From: JADJPL01 sp964607915
GTDB taxonomy: Bacteria > Bacteroidota > Bacteroidia > Chitinophagales > Saprospiraceae
Reading direction: 5' to 3'
Assembly: GCA_964607915.1 (NCBI GenBank)
Contig: CAZSMU010000041.1
Span: 1-24,867 of the forward strand
DNA: 24,867 nt
The position numbers were made by a program, and so were the translations under genes. The notes under the pieces were generated by a model that ran no database searches, was not told where the DNA came from, and saw only the letters and a list, made by a program, of their open reading frames with translations. This document shows positions 1 through 7,963 of this stretch, piece after piece. Every line of letters starts with the position of its first letter. The first letter of the stretch is position 1.

Positions 1-124
1 CGGCCTACCATGCTGGCCAGATAGCCCTGACCTTGAAGAAAGGACAAGCACCTGCGTAGGATTTTAGCCCAGAGGCTGGAAACGCAAAGCAAGTCTAATG
101 TATTACAGTAGTACACGGCGCCCT
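1..124. other. Intergenic edge with a decayed repeat end
   Basis: No convincing gene is visible before the stop codon of the minus-strand uxaA-like gene. Bases 83-100 (CGCAAAGCAAGTCTAATG) resemble the terminal word GCAACAAGTCTAATT of the repeat at 5489-5502, so this may be a decayed copy of the dispersed intergenic repeat. The stretch is cut by the window start, so a gene end further left cannot be excluded. Confidence 0.3.
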
Positions 125-1771
125 TTACAACGACACCCCTCTTTTCCAGGGGATAAAATCGTCCTGGCCCAGTAGTTCGGCTTTGGTATAGGCGGTTCCG
201 CTTGCCACTTCGATCATCAGGTCCAGCAGTTCGGCGCCTTTGGAGGCGATGGAGTGTTCACCGGAGAGGATGGTGCCGGCGTCGAGGTCAATGATATCTT
301 CCATGCGCTGGTACAAGGCGGTATTGCTCGATACTTTGATCGTAGGTGTTATGGGGTTGCCGGTGGGGGTTCCCAGTCCGGTGGTAAACACGATGAGGGT
401 ACAGCCAGAGCCGGCCAGGGCGGTAGTGGATTCCACATCGTTGCCGGGGGTGCAAAGCAGATTCAGGCCGGGTTTGACGATGGGCTCGGTGTAATCCAAT
501 ACATCGGTGACGGGGGCGGTACCGCCCTTTTTAGCTGCGCCGGCCGATTTCATGGCATCGGTGATCAATCCGTCCCGGATATTTCCCGGGGAGGGGTTCA
601 TGTCGAACCCGGAACCCACTTCGCGGGCGCGGTTGGAATAGGTCTGCATGAGATGGCCGAATTTTTCGGCGATATGGGTATGTACGCAGCGGTCTATCAA
701 GTCTTGTTCCACGCCATTGAGTTCGGGGAACTCGGAGAGTACGGCGGTGCCTCCCAGTGCGGTCAGGTAATCAGATGCCTGCCCCAGGGCCGGGTTGGCG
801 GAAAGGCCGGAGAAACCATCTGAACCCCCGCATTCCAGTCCGAGCACGAGTTTGCTCAAGGGAGCGGGGCTTCGGGTGAGGGCATTGGCTTGTACCAGGC
901 CCACGAATGTTTTTTTGACTGCTTCGGCGATCAGGTCGCGTTCTGAGGGACTTTTTTGCTGTTCGAGGATATAGACCGGTTTTTGCGTGTCCGGGTAAAA
1001 ATGTTTCAGTGCCTCCTGCAGCACATCGGCCTGGGCGTGTTGGCAGCCCAGGCTGAGCACGGTTGCACCGGCCACATTGGGGTTGGCGATATACCCGGCC
1101 AGCAACTGGCACAGCGCGTCGCTGTCTTGTCGGGTGCCGCCACACCCCCCGTCGTGGGTCAGGAACTTGATTCCGTCTACGTTGGGGAATACGCGGTCGG
1201 CCCGGATGTCGCGGGGGGTGCGGATAATATCGGTCTGCAGCAACTCTTCTGCCCCTGCCCCGCTTTGGTATTTCCGGACCAGGGCGTGTACGTCCACGGA
1301 GAAGCTGCGCCCGGAGACATACCCCAGTTGCTCCAGCATAGCGTCCTGGATGACTTTTATGTTTCGGTTTTCGCAAAACACCAAAGGGATGACCAGCCAG
1401 TAGTTGCGGGTACCCACTTTGCCGTCGGCCCGGTGGAACCCTTCGAAGGTGCGGCCCTGCCAGCGGCCCACATCGGGTTGTTCCCATTGGAAGGTAGATT
1501 CCCGCACGACAAAAGGCTCCGATTCATGGTGTACGTTTTCCCTTGAAATGCGGCTTCCGCGGGGAATGGGGCGGGTCGCTTTCCCGATTAGTACGCCATA
1601 CATGATGACCGGGTCGCCTGCTGCGAGGTCATATTGGTTGAATTTGTGTTTGGCCGGGATTTCTTCGGCCAGTACGATGGTATCGCTTTCCCAGCACAGG
1701 GTTGCCCCTGCGGGCAGGCTATCCAGGGCAGCGATGACGTTATCTTTCGGATGGACTTTTGCTATTTTCAT
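125..1771 (-). CDS. uxaA: UxaA-family altronate dehydratase (sugar-acid hydro-lyase)
   Basis: A 548-residue protein with the full UxaA/GarD architecture. Residues 1 to about 78 look like the SAF domain, and the remainder is the two-part catalytic region. Visible family motifs are DGKVGTRNY (116-124), THDGGCGG (205-212), LGCQHAQ (241-247) and GLECGGSDGFSGLSANP (311-327); their cysteines and histidines are typical metal-site candidates. Family members are cytoplasmic metal-dependent dehydratases acting on D-altronate in hexuronate breakdown, or on related acids such as galactarate. The start is an ATG at 1771, preceded by an A-rich leader. The gene diverges from queG across about 78 bases. No uxaB, uxaC or sugar-acid transporter lies in the window, so the exact substrate is inferred. 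The length is normal and no defect was seen. Confidence 0.85.
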   Translation of the reverse strand: MKIAKVHPKDNVIAALDSLPAGATLCWESDTIVLAEEIPAKHKFNQYDLAAGDPVIMYGVLIGKATRPIPRGSRISRENVHHESEPFVVRESTFQWEQPDVGRWQGRTFEGFHRADGKVGTRNYWLVIPLVFCENRNIKVIQDAMLEQLGYVSGRSFSVDVHALVRKYQSGAGAEELLQTDIIRTPRDIRADRVFPNVDGIKFLTHDGGCGGTRQDSDALCQLLAGYIANPNVAGATVLSLGCQHAQADVLQEALKHFYPDTQKPVYILEQQKSPSERDLIAEAVKKTFVGLVQANALTRSPAPLSKLVLGLECGGSDGFSGLSANPALGQASDYLTALGGTAVLSEFPELNGVEQDLIDRCVHTHIAEKFGHLMQTYSNRAREVGSGFDMNPSPGNIRDGLITDAMKSAGAAKKGGTAPVTDVLDYTEPIVKPGLNLLCTPGNDVESTTALAGSGCTLIVFTTGLGTPTGNPITPTIKVSSNTALYQRMEDIIDLDAGTILSGEHSIASKGAELLDLMIEVASGTAYTKAELLGQDDFIPWKRGVSL

Positions 1772-1849
1772 ATTTTTTTACCTATGCAACAAGTTTAACA
1801 AATAAACTATAATTTCAACTTTTTACAAGCAGTCCAATTGTTAAAAAAG
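1772..1849. promoter_or_regulatory. Divergent uxaA/queG intergenic region
   Basis: An AT-rich gap of 78 bases between two divergent starts must hold both promoters. No exact TAnnTTTG box was found on either strand; partial matches are TAATTTCA toward queG and TAGTTTAT toward uxaA. Bases 1786-1798 (GCAACAAGTTTAA) closely match the end of the dispersed repeat at 5489-5501, which hints that a repeat end contributes to this control region. Confidence 0.35.
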
Positions 1850-2818
1850 ATGCGCCACGTACCGTTCCGAAATGCTGCCCTCATCAAGGCCGAAGCGGCC
1901 AGGCTGGGCTTTTCCTTTACCGGTATTGCCAAAGCGGAGTTCATGGACGAGGAGGCGCGGCGACTCGAAGACTGGCTCAACCAGGGTTATCACGGGGAAA
2001 TGGGGTATCTGGCCCGCCACTTCGACCTGCGCACCGACCCGACGAAGCTGTTTCCAGGTGCGAAATCGGTGATTAGCCTGGCGTACAATTATTTTCCAGA
2101 AAAAAAACAGCAGGATTCCCAAGCTCCCAAAATTGCCCGCTACGCGTATGGGAAGGACTACCATTTCGTGCTGCGCGACAAGCTGCGGGCACTGCTACAC
2201 TTTATCCGGGAGCATATCGGCGAAGTGGCGGGGCGTGGATTTACCGATTCGGCCCCTCTTTTAGAGCGGGATTGGGCTCGCCGCAGCGGGGTAGGCTGGG
2301 TGGGGAAAAACACCCTTCTTCTGCGTCCCGGCGCGGGCTCCTGGTTCTTTCTGGCTGAGCTCGTACTCGACCTCGACCTCGAGCCGGATTCCCCCTTACG
2401 GGACTATTGCGGGACTTGTCGGCGCTGTATAGACGCTTGTCCCACAGGGGCTATCTCACCCCAGGGCTACCTCATGGACGGCAGCAAGTGCATTTCCTAT
2501 CTGACCATCGAATTGAAAAGCGATATTCCCGAAGCGTTCCGCGGGAAAATGGACAACTGGATGTTCGGTTGCGATATCTGCCAGGAGGTGTGCCCCTGGA
2601 ACCGCTTCGCCTCGCCCCACCAGGAGCCTGCATTTGCGCCGCAGCCCGAGTTGCTCTCGCTCAAACGCCGCGACTGGGAGGAGATCAGTGAAGAGTTGTT
2701 CCGCACCTTGTTTCGCGGATCGGCGGTCAAGCGGGCAGGCTACCGGGGGCTGAAGCGAAATATTTCTTTTCTGCTCGAAAAATCGTCGCTATCTTCACCC
2801 GATGAACCGGAAAAGTAA
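1850..2818 (+). CDS. queG: Epoxyqueuosine reductase QueG
   Basis: A 322-residue cytoplasmic iron-sulfur and cobalamin enzyme that reduces epoxyqueuosine to queuosine at the tRNA wobble position, the last step of queuosine synthesis. The central segment DSAPLLERDWARRSG carries the family's conserved acidic region and is followed by GVGWVGKNTLLL. Two ferredoxin-like clusters are clear: C187-x2-C190-x2-C193-x3-C197-P, and C241-x2-C244-x3-C248-P. CISYLTIE between them is a QueG hallmark. I chose the ATG at 1850 over an in-frame TTG at 1838 because the protein then starts near the usual QueG N-terminus. The next gene starts 46 bases downstream on the same strand, so the two may be co-transcribed. 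Length and motifs are normal. Confidence 0.95.
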   Translation: MRHVPFRNAALIKAEAARLGFSFTGIAKAEFMDEEARRLEDWLNQGYHGEMGYLARHFDLRTDPTKLFPGAKSVISLAYNYFPEKKQQDSQAPKIARYAYGKDYHFVLRDKLRALLHFIREHIGEVAGRGFTDSAPLLERDWARRSGVGWVGKNTLLLRPGAGSWFFLAELVLDLDLEPDSPLRDYCGTCRRCIDACPTGAISPQGYLMDGSKCISYLTIELKSDIPEAFRGKMDNWMFGCDICQEVCPWNRFASPHQEPAFAPQPELLSLKRRDWEEISEELFRTLFRGSAVKRAGYRGLKRNISFLLEKSSLSSPDEPEK

Positions 2819-2863
2819 ACCGGGGCTCACTACCTCCAAATTCCAATCCAGAACAGTATCCCT

Positions 2864-3979
2864 ATGGCATCCAACAACTGGGCCCGTTATGTGGCCGGCG
2901 CACTCATTCTCCTCGTATTGGGCTATATGGTGTATCGCTTCAGCACCATCGTATCGTATATCCTCGCTGCGTGGGTATTGTCGCTCATCGGTCAGCCCAT
3001 TGCCTTCGCTTTGCGCCGCGTCAAGGTTGGGCGGTATAGCATAGGGCCTTCTACTGCAGCAGTACTTACCCTCTTGTCCTTTTTCGCCATTGCGATTGCC
3101 TTCTTGTTGCTGTTCATACCGGCCATCATCACCCAGGCCAACAATCTGGCCCATGCCGATTACCGGGCTATTGCGGCTACCCTGGAAGGGCCATACGGCA
3201 ACCTGATCCAATGGCTCAACGAGTACGGTCTGAACCTCGATGAAGGCTCCCTGGAAGATCGCGTACAGCAGGCCCTTAGAGGCTGGATAGAGCCCAGCCG
3301 CATCAGCAGCATCCTGACGCAGACCGTCATGGCGATAGGGAATACCTTGATCCACATCTTTTCCACTATATTCATCACGTTCTTCTTCCTGCAGCAGCGA
3401 AACCTGTTCACCAATGCCCTGCTGGCGATCGTCCCGCCCGGTTACGAAACAGCAGCACGGGAAGCTATAAAAGACAGCGTACTGCTGCTGAGCCGCTACT
3501 TTCGGGGCGTTTTCCTGCAAGTCTCGATCCTGACGGTGTATATCAGCCTCTTCCTCACCATTTTGGGCATCAAGAACGCCCTGCTCATCGGTTTTTTTGC
3601 GGCCTTGATGAATCTCGTACCCTACCTCGGGCCTTTCCTCGGCGGAACGCTGGGTCTATTCATTACCCTGTCGTCCAACCTCGAACTGGATTTCTACACA
3701 CAGATGCTGCCCTTGCTGGCAAAAGTCCTGGCTGTTTTCGTAACGGTGCAATGGCTGGACAACTATTTCCTCACGCCCACTATTTTCTCCAAAAGTGTAC
3801 TGGCACATCCTCTGGAGATCTTTATCGTAATCCTGATGGGGGCGAATATCGGTGGGGTAACGGGTATGATACTGGCTATTCCGGCCTACACGATCATACG
3901 GGTGGTGGCGCGGCAGTTTTTCCAGCAATTCAAAATCGTCCGAAAAATAACGGAGAGCCTGGATGAGTCGGGGATTTGA
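2864..3979 (+). CDS. AI-2E family transporter (DUF20-type permease)
   Basis: A 371-residue integral membrane protein. Hydrophobic segments lie near residues 5-35 (two helices), 60-85, 155-175 and 205-235, with more in the last 130 residues, giving about seven or eight passes. A soluble loop between about residues 90 and 150 is typical of the family. The segments ALMNLVPYLGPFLGG and the later TPTIFSKSVLAHPLEIF are strong AI-2E-family signatures. Members export small molecules such as autoinducer-2 or act in Na+/H+ exchange; the true substrate here is unknown. The start ATG lies 46 bases after queG, which suggests co-transcription by position rather than function. No truncation was seen. Confidence 0.9.
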   Translation: MASNNWARYVAGALILLVLGYMVYRFSTIVSYILAAWVLSLIGQPIAFALRRVKVGRYSIGPSTAAVLTLLSFFAIAIAFLLLFIPAIITQANNLAHADYRAIAATLEGPYGNLIQWLNEYGLNLDEGSLEDRVQQALRGWIEPSRISSILTQTVMAIGNTLIHIFSTIFITFFFLQQRNLFTNALLAIVPPGYETAAREAIKDSVLLLSRYFRGVFLQVSILTVYISLFLTILGIKNALLIGFFAALMNLVPYLGPFLGGTLGLFITLSSNLELDFYTQMLPLLAKVLAVFVTVQWLDNYFLTPTIFSKSVLAHPLEIFIVILMGANIGGVTGMILAIPAYTIIRVVARQFFQQFKIVRKITESLDESGI

Positions 3980-3992
3980 CTCTTTGATGCTT

Positions 3993-4009
3993 CCCGTCGC
4001 GGCAAGTCT
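3993..4009 (-). repeat. Degenerate copy of the GACTTGTTGCGAGGGG repeat end
   Basis: Read on the minus strand these 17 bases are AGACTTGCCGCGACGGG. They match the repeat end AGACTTGTTGCGAGGGG (minus strand, 5483-5499) at 14 of 17 positions. The copy sits in the 35-base gap between two convergent gene ends, so it lies outside coding sequence like the better copies. It may be a decayed remnant. Confidence 0.4.
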
Positions 4010-4014
4010 TCTGA

Positions 4015-5184
4015 TTACCCAAAGACCCTGCCCGAGTCCAGTTCCACAAATTTATCCCAGGCCTTTAGGGCCAGTTGATCGGTGAGGGTTTCGACATAGT
4101 AGCTGCCGGCGGCGGGATCCGTCGTTTTATCGAGGAAACTTTCGAGGCGCAGCAGGTGCTGTACGTTGCGGGCGATGCGGCGGTGAAAATCGGACGGGGG
4201 AGCCCCGGTGTAGGCGTCGGCGGGCAGGATGTACAGGCGGTCAGCCCCTCCGATTACGGCCGACAGAGCCTGGGTCGTGGCGCGGATCATATTGGTGTAG
4301 TGGTTTTCGTCCTGCGTCTCCGGCGCGAAATGCACGACCAGCTCCAGGGGCTCGGGGGTCTGTACCCCAAATCCCTGCAGTATTTGCGCCCACAGGAGGC
4401 GGAGTGCCCTCAGTTTGGCGATTTCCAGGAAATAGCTCGAGCCAATGGCTACTGAACACTGGATAAAGCGCTGGGCAGTAGTGGCCGGAATCCCTGCATC
4501 CTGGAGGCGGGCAAGATATTCCGCCCCTTTCGCCAGGATCATTGCCAACTCCGTGCTCGTGTTGCCGGGGCTGGCAAAGTAATACCGGCCGTTGATTTGC
4601 AGGCATTTGAATAGGGGCAGATGCGTTGAACAAAACCGGATTGCCTCGGCTAAGGCATCTATTGGCGGTTCGACCCAGTCGAGCAGGGGGTCGAAATCTA
4701 TAGATCCCTGTACCAGATGCGGCTCAAGGCCCTGTTGCTGTAGATGGGCTGTAAACAGGCGCAGGAAGCCATGCGGGTCTTTATCCTCATAATATTCGCC
4801 GAAGTTTAGGGAAATGTGTATGGGGTTCAGCCCTTCGAGCAGCTGTTGCAGGCTATGGGCGTCCGGTTTGTGTCGCAAAGGCAGGCCCAGTGCATCGGCT
4901 CCGCCCCGGACAGCTTCCAGGGCGAGCACATTAGCGGCCGAAGGGTCATCTACTTCGATTAGCTCTGCAGTTTGCCAAGGACTCCGCTTCCGATTGGGCA
5001 GCAGCGGGTCGCGTAGGGTAGGGCGGTCTTCGGTGGTGTAGAGTGGTGCGAGGGGCAGGCCCGGCTCTATTTCCCAGATGAGGCTAGTCAAAGGCGTACC
5101 TTTGAGGTCTTTTTCTAGTTGTGCCGTCCAAGTATCTTTTCCGTTGGGGGGGAAAAGGGAGTAGAGTTCGTCCAGAGTTTGCAT
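4015..5184 (-). CDS. mutA: Methylmalonyl-CoA mutase small (beta) subunit, C-terminally short
   Basis: A 389-residue protein related to the non-B12-binding partner chain of heterodimeric methylmalonyl-CoA mutase, which interconverts succinyl-CoA and methylmalonyl-CoA in propionate metabolism. Family segments include TWTAQLEKDLKG near the N-terminus, HISLNFGEYYED in the middle of the barrel, and DKTTDPAAGSYYVETLTDQLA near the end. I start it at the ATG at 5184, giving MQTLDELYSLFPP; the in-frame extension to 5391 runs into repeat DNA and looks non-coding. The protein stops shortly after the PAAGSYYVE helix (AWDKFVELDSGRVFG), about 60-70 residues earlier than I expect for Bacteroidota small subunits. 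No continuation exists in another frame before the next gene. The large B12-binding subunit is not adjacent. It could be functional or in decay. Confidence 0.82.
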   Translation of the reverse strand: MQTLDELYSLFPPNGKDTWTAQLEKDLKGTPLTSLIWEIEPGLPLAPLYTTEDRPTLRDPLLPNRKRSPWQTAELIEVDDPSAANVLALEAVRGGADALGLPLRHKPDAHSLQQLLEGLNPIHISLNFGEYYEDKDPHGFLRLFTAHLQQQGLEPHLVQGSIDFDPLLDWVEPPIDALAEAIRFCSTHLPLFKCLQINGRYYFASPGNTSTELAMILAKGAEYLARLQDAGIPATTAQRFIQCSVAIGSSYFLEIAKLRALRLLWAQILQGFGVQTPEPLELVVHFAPETQDENHYTNMIRATTQALSAVIGGADRLYILPADAYTGAPPSDFHRRIARNVQHLLRLESFLDKTTDPAAGSYYVETLTDQLALKAWDKFVELDSGRVFG

Positions 5185-5195
5185 ACCGCATGCTG

Positions 5196-5215
5196 GCCGG
5201 GCATTGGCACCCGGC
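5196..5215 (-). promoter_or_regulatory. Leader hairpin upstream of mutA
   Basis: Perfect 6-bp arms GCCGGG (5196-5201) and CCCGGC (5210-5215) enclose an 8-base loop, 12 bases upstream of the mutA start. If the promoter proposed at 5224-5255 is used, this hairpin lies in a short 5' leader, where it could lower translation. No riboswitch class is recognised. Confidence 0.35.
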
Positions 5216-5223
5216 TCCTGTGG

Positions 5224-5255
5224 TAAAGGTAGAATAATTTCGGATTTACCGCAAG
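5224..5255 (-). promoter_or_regulatory. Candidate Bacteroidota promoter for mutA
   Basis: On the minus strand, CTTG (5252-5255) is followed after 20 bases by TACCTTTA (5224-5231). This fits the known Bacteroidota primary sigma consensus TTTG-N(about 19)-TAnnTTTG except at one base in each box. It would start transcription near 5217, about 33 bases before the ATG at 5184. Confidence 0.45.
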
Positions 5256-5272
5256 GGGGCCTTTGGGAATCG

Positions 5273-5319
5273 TTTAGGCTTGATGCGAGGGGCCAGCGAT
5301 ACGGGAAGGACCTTTTTAT
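5273..5319 (+). repeat. Single-arm copy of the dispersed repeat
   Basis: The segment starts TTTAGGCTTGATGCGAGGGG and continues CCAGCGATACGGGAAGGACC, then a T-run. It aligns with the minus-strand reading of the right arm of the inverted repeat at 5335-5502 (AGACTTGTTGCGAGGGGTC, AGCGAGG, a purine run and a T-run). It lies about 15 bases before that element in the same orientation as its left arm. No partner arm was found for this copy. Confidence 0.55.
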
Positions 5320-5334
5320 ACAACTCCTAAATAA

Positions 5335-5502
5335 TAGACTTGTTGCACGGGGAATCATCGAGGGGTCAAAAAGGCCCTTTTTCGCCCACACTATGCCTTT
5401 TTTCGGTCATATAGCGAGGCTATACTCCCTCAAAAAGCCTTCGTGTGGACGAAAAATGACTCTTTTTTCCCACCTCGCTGACCCCTCGCAACAAGTCTAA
5501 TT
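5335..5502. repeat. MITE-like imperfect inverted repeat with nested hairpin
   Basis: The left arm (5335 to about 5400) and right arm (about 5429 to 5502) are inverted copies of each other. The outermost word TAGACTTGTTGC (5335-5346) is exactly repeated in inverse at 5488-5499, and inner matches include TTTTTCG and CCACAC followed by a second T-run. The centre has TATAGC (5410-5415) and GCTATA (5419-5424) around a 3-base loop. There is no transposase gene, so if mobile it would be a non-autonomous element of about 168 bases. It fills the gap between mutA and the divergent T9SS gene. A role as a folded RNA or terminator is also possible, because each arm contains T-rich tracts. Confidence 0.7.
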
Positions 5503-5544
5503 GCCAAAAACCGCTTTTTTTTCCAGTCGTATGGGTACAGTGCG

Positions 5545-5552
5545 TAACTTTC
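5545..5552 (+). promoter_or_regulatory. Possible -7 box before the T9SS gene
   Basis: TAACTTTC differs from the Bacteroidota -7 consensus TAnnTTTG only at the last base and lies about 75 bases before the chosen ATG. No clear TTTG lies at the expected distance upstream, so this is a weak call. Confidence 0.25.
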
Positions 5553-5558
5553 CGACTT

Positions 5559-5586
5559 GGACTTGATGCGAGGGGTACGCCCCTCG
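5559..5586 (+). repeat. Repeat-derived hairpin upstream of the T9SS gene
   Basis: GGACTTGATGCGAGGGG repeats the dispersed word. It runs into a perfect 7-bp hairpin, CGAGGGG (5569-5575) and CCCCTCG (5580-5586), with the tetraloop TACG. The hairpin would lie in the 5' leader of the following gene, about 40 bases before its chosen start. It is not followed by a T-run, so it is not a standard terminator. Confidence 0.55.
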
Positions 5587-5627
5587 ACCGTAAATCGGAA
5601 CCCATGCTGCACCTGATCGCCTTCAAA

Positions 5628-7949
5628 ATGCGGGTATTCGCTACTACCTGCGCTGTGCTTGCTGCCCTGTGGGCTCAGGCCCAGCCCAAGCCTTGCGGCC
5701 CCAAACCGGATATGACCACTACGTGTTTGCCGGCCTGTGTGATTTGTGATATTGACGGATATACCGGAATCAACGACGATACGGAAAAAGGACAAGCCCC
5801 TCCCGGGTTTTGTACAGGGACGGTACACCACATGCAGTGGATTGCGTTCATTGCAGGAAGCAAAGATCTGACGATTACCGTTACCCCTTCCGGCTGCAAA
5901 CTGGGAGCAGGACTGGAAGTAGGCATCTATGAAAGCACCGATTGTAACACGTTCAAGCTCGTGTCGAATTGCAACGGGGGTATCCCACCTGGCGTGGCGG
6001 GCGTTTTCAATAACACCCAACCTCTGGTCGTCGGGCAGTACTATTATTTCGTGATGGACGGCAATATGAACGATGTCTGCAGCTACACGATCCGCGTGAC
6101 CAGTGGCAGTGCCAAAGTGCCGCCGCTGGCTTCCACGGGTGCCATTGCAGGGCCGGCCGAGGCCTGTCAGGCCGACAGCGTGCGCTATTCGGTGCCGGCG
6201 GTTACCGGTGCCACTTTCTACCAATGGCAACTCGACGGCAAAGTGGTAGCCGAGGGTCGGGAAGCCAACATTGCCTTTCCCGAGGGTGGTGTACATCAGT
6301 TGTGCGTGACGGCTTTCAACGTTTGCGATACGGCGGACGCTGCCTGCATGACCGTCCGGGTTCACGAAGACAAGAACACCCGACTGACCGAAACCCTGTG
6401 CGAAAAGGCCTGTCTGAGAATCGCCGATACCTCGATTTGCAGCCCTGGAGACTATGTGTTTCGTCGGCAGACCAGTCGGGGCTGCGACAGCATGGTCTAT
6501 CTCACGGTCTTGCCGATTGCCACGGTTTCCGTGGCATTTCGCACCGCCCTTTGCACCAGTGACAGCATCCTGGTCGGGGATAGTTGGTACCGCGCCCCGG
6601 GGAGCTACGTCGAAGTACAGCCTTCTGCGAGCGGTTGCGACAGCCTGATCAACCTGAGCTTGCAGGGGATTATCTGCGAAATAAAGGGAAGGGCGCAGGG
6701 CCAGCCCGTTTTATGCCATGGTGGAAGCAGCGGTGCCTTGCAGTTTACCGTGCTGGACGGTACGCCTCCGTTTACCTATACCTGGGAACGACTGGGAGGC
6801 AACCCCTCGGGCAGTGGCGGACTGGCCTCCCTGAACGAAGAGGTCCGCGTGGATCGCTTGCCGGTGGGGCTTTATGTAGTGACCGTCCGGGACACCTTCG
6901 GCAACGACGCTGTATTTCCTGCTCAGGTGACCGAGCCGCCTCCTTTGACCATGCGTTTTGAAGCTTCAGACTACAGGGGCTTCCCCATCGCATGCCGGGG
7001 TGGCAGCGACGGTAGCCTGCGCGCAGAACCCATGGGCGGTACAGCGCCCTATTTGTTCCGTTGGAGCCATGGCAGCACGTTGGAAAAAGCAGAGGGGCTC
7101 AGGGCCGGGGTATATGGCTTGACCATTTCGGATGCTGCCGGGTGTACCCATTCCGGGCAGGCGGAGCTCAAGGAGCCGTCTACGCTTGGGTTCGAGGCGC
7201 TGTTTTCCAATCCCAACTGCGATGGCCACTATACCGGCAGGATTGCTGCACAGAACGTCCGCGGCGGGGTGGGGGGCTATCGCTTCTCTTTGTCGGGCGG
7301 AAGCTTTCAGGATAGCCCTGTGTTTCGGGACCTGGGAGAGGGGAGGTATTCGCTTCAGGTAAAAGATGCCAATGGCTGCCTGGCAGATACCAGTGCTGCA
7401 CTCCGCGGGGTAGAAATCCCCGAGCTCGACCTGGGAGGGGATTACGAACTGCGACTCGGCTATGCGCTTCGATTGCAAGCCTTTATCAATATAAGCCCCC
7501 GGACCATTCGCTGGACTCCGCCGGAGGGCTTATCTTGCAGCGATTGCCTGCAACCCGTCGCGGCCCCGGTAAAAAACACCGTATATACGTTGACGGTGAC
7601 TTCTGCCGATGGCTGCCCAGACAGCGACAGCCTTCGCGTGGCTGTAGTCAAACTGCGGAATGCCTTCGCGCCCAACACCTTTTCTCCCAACGGCGATGGG
7701 GTCAATGACTCCTTTACCGTCTTCGGTGGCCCGGCACTACGGCAGGTCAAACACTTGAAGGTTTTTTCCCGTTGGGGCGAGCTGGTGTTCGAACGCTCCG
7801 ATTTCCCCGCCGGCGATTCGGCTTTTGGATGGGACGGCCGTTTTCGCGGCCAGGAGCTCGACGAAGGCGTATTTGTCTGGTGGGCTGAGCTGGAGTATGT
7901 AGACGGCGTGTCGGATATTCTGAAAGGAGAGGTGACCCTTGTCAAATGA
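5628..7949 (+). CDS. Secreted SprB-repeat protein with T9SS type B sorting domain
   Basis: A 773-residue exported protein. The N-terminus MRVFATTCAVLAALWAQAQ is a signal peptide with cleavage likely after AQA; I prefer this ATG to the in-frame ATG at 5604, which adds eight residues before the signal. A cysteine-rich region of about 130 residues and a PKD-like segment (GAIAGPAEACQADSVRYSV) follow. Three SprB-like repeats come next at roughly residues 350-435, 440-520 and 521-605, each with a GG-S-G-(S/A)-L type start and a GxYxLxVxDxxGC type end. The last about 95 residues (from NAFAPNTFSPNGDGVND) are the gliding-motility-associated CHU_C/type B sorting domain, which directs export through the type IX secretion system and cell-surface attachment. 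Ligand and function are unknown; adhesion is a guess from the family. It ends 14 bases before a convergent gene. Confidence 0.9.
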   Translation: MRVFATTCAVLAALWAQAQPKPCGPKPDMTTTCLPACVICDIDGYTGINDDTEKGQAPPGFCTGTVHHMQWIAFIAGSKDLTITVTPSGCKLGAGLEVGIYESTDCNTFKLVSNCNGGIPPGVAGVFNNTQPLVVGQYYYFVMDGNMNDVCSYTIRVTSGSAKVPPLASTGAIAGPAEACQADSVRYSVPAVTGATFYQWQLDGKVVAEGREANIAFPEGGVHQLCVTAFNVCDTADAACMTVRVHEDKNTRLTETLCEKACLRIADTSICSPGDYVFRRQTSRGCDSMVYLTVLPIATVSVAFRTALCTSDSILVGDSWYRAPGSYVEVQPSASGCDSLINLSLQGIICEIKGRAQGQPVLCHGGSSGALQFTVLDGTPPFTYTWERLGGNPSGSGGLASLNEEVRVDRLPVGLYVVTVRDTFGNDAVFPAQVTEPPPLTMRFEASDYRGFPIACRGGSDGSLRAEPMGGTAPYLFRWSHGSTLEKAEGLRAGVYGLTISDAAGCTHSGQAELKEPSTLGFEALFSNPNCDGHYTGRIAAQNVRGGVGGYRFSLSGGSFQDSPVFRDLGEGRYSLQVKDANGCLADTSAALRGVEIPELDLGGDYELRLGYALRLQAFINISPRTIRWTPPEGLSCSDCLQPVAAPVKNTVYTLTVTSADGCPDSDSLRVAVVKLRNAFAPNTFSPNGDGVNDSFTVFGGPALRQVKHLKVFSRWGELVFERSDFPAGDSAFGWDGRFRGQELDEGVFVWWAELEYVDGVSDILKGEVTLVK

Positions 7950-7963
7950 GGGCCGGTTTCAGC

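Noticed and set aside
5185..5391. N-terminal extension of the mutA frame
   Set aside because: The extra 69 codons cross repeat copies, a promoter candidate and a hairpin; the ATG at 5184 begins at the normal family N-terminus.
5430..6365. Minus-strand frame of 311 codons over the start of the T9SS gene
   Set aside because: It is antisense to a well-supported secreted protein and its C-terminal end is translated repeat DNA.
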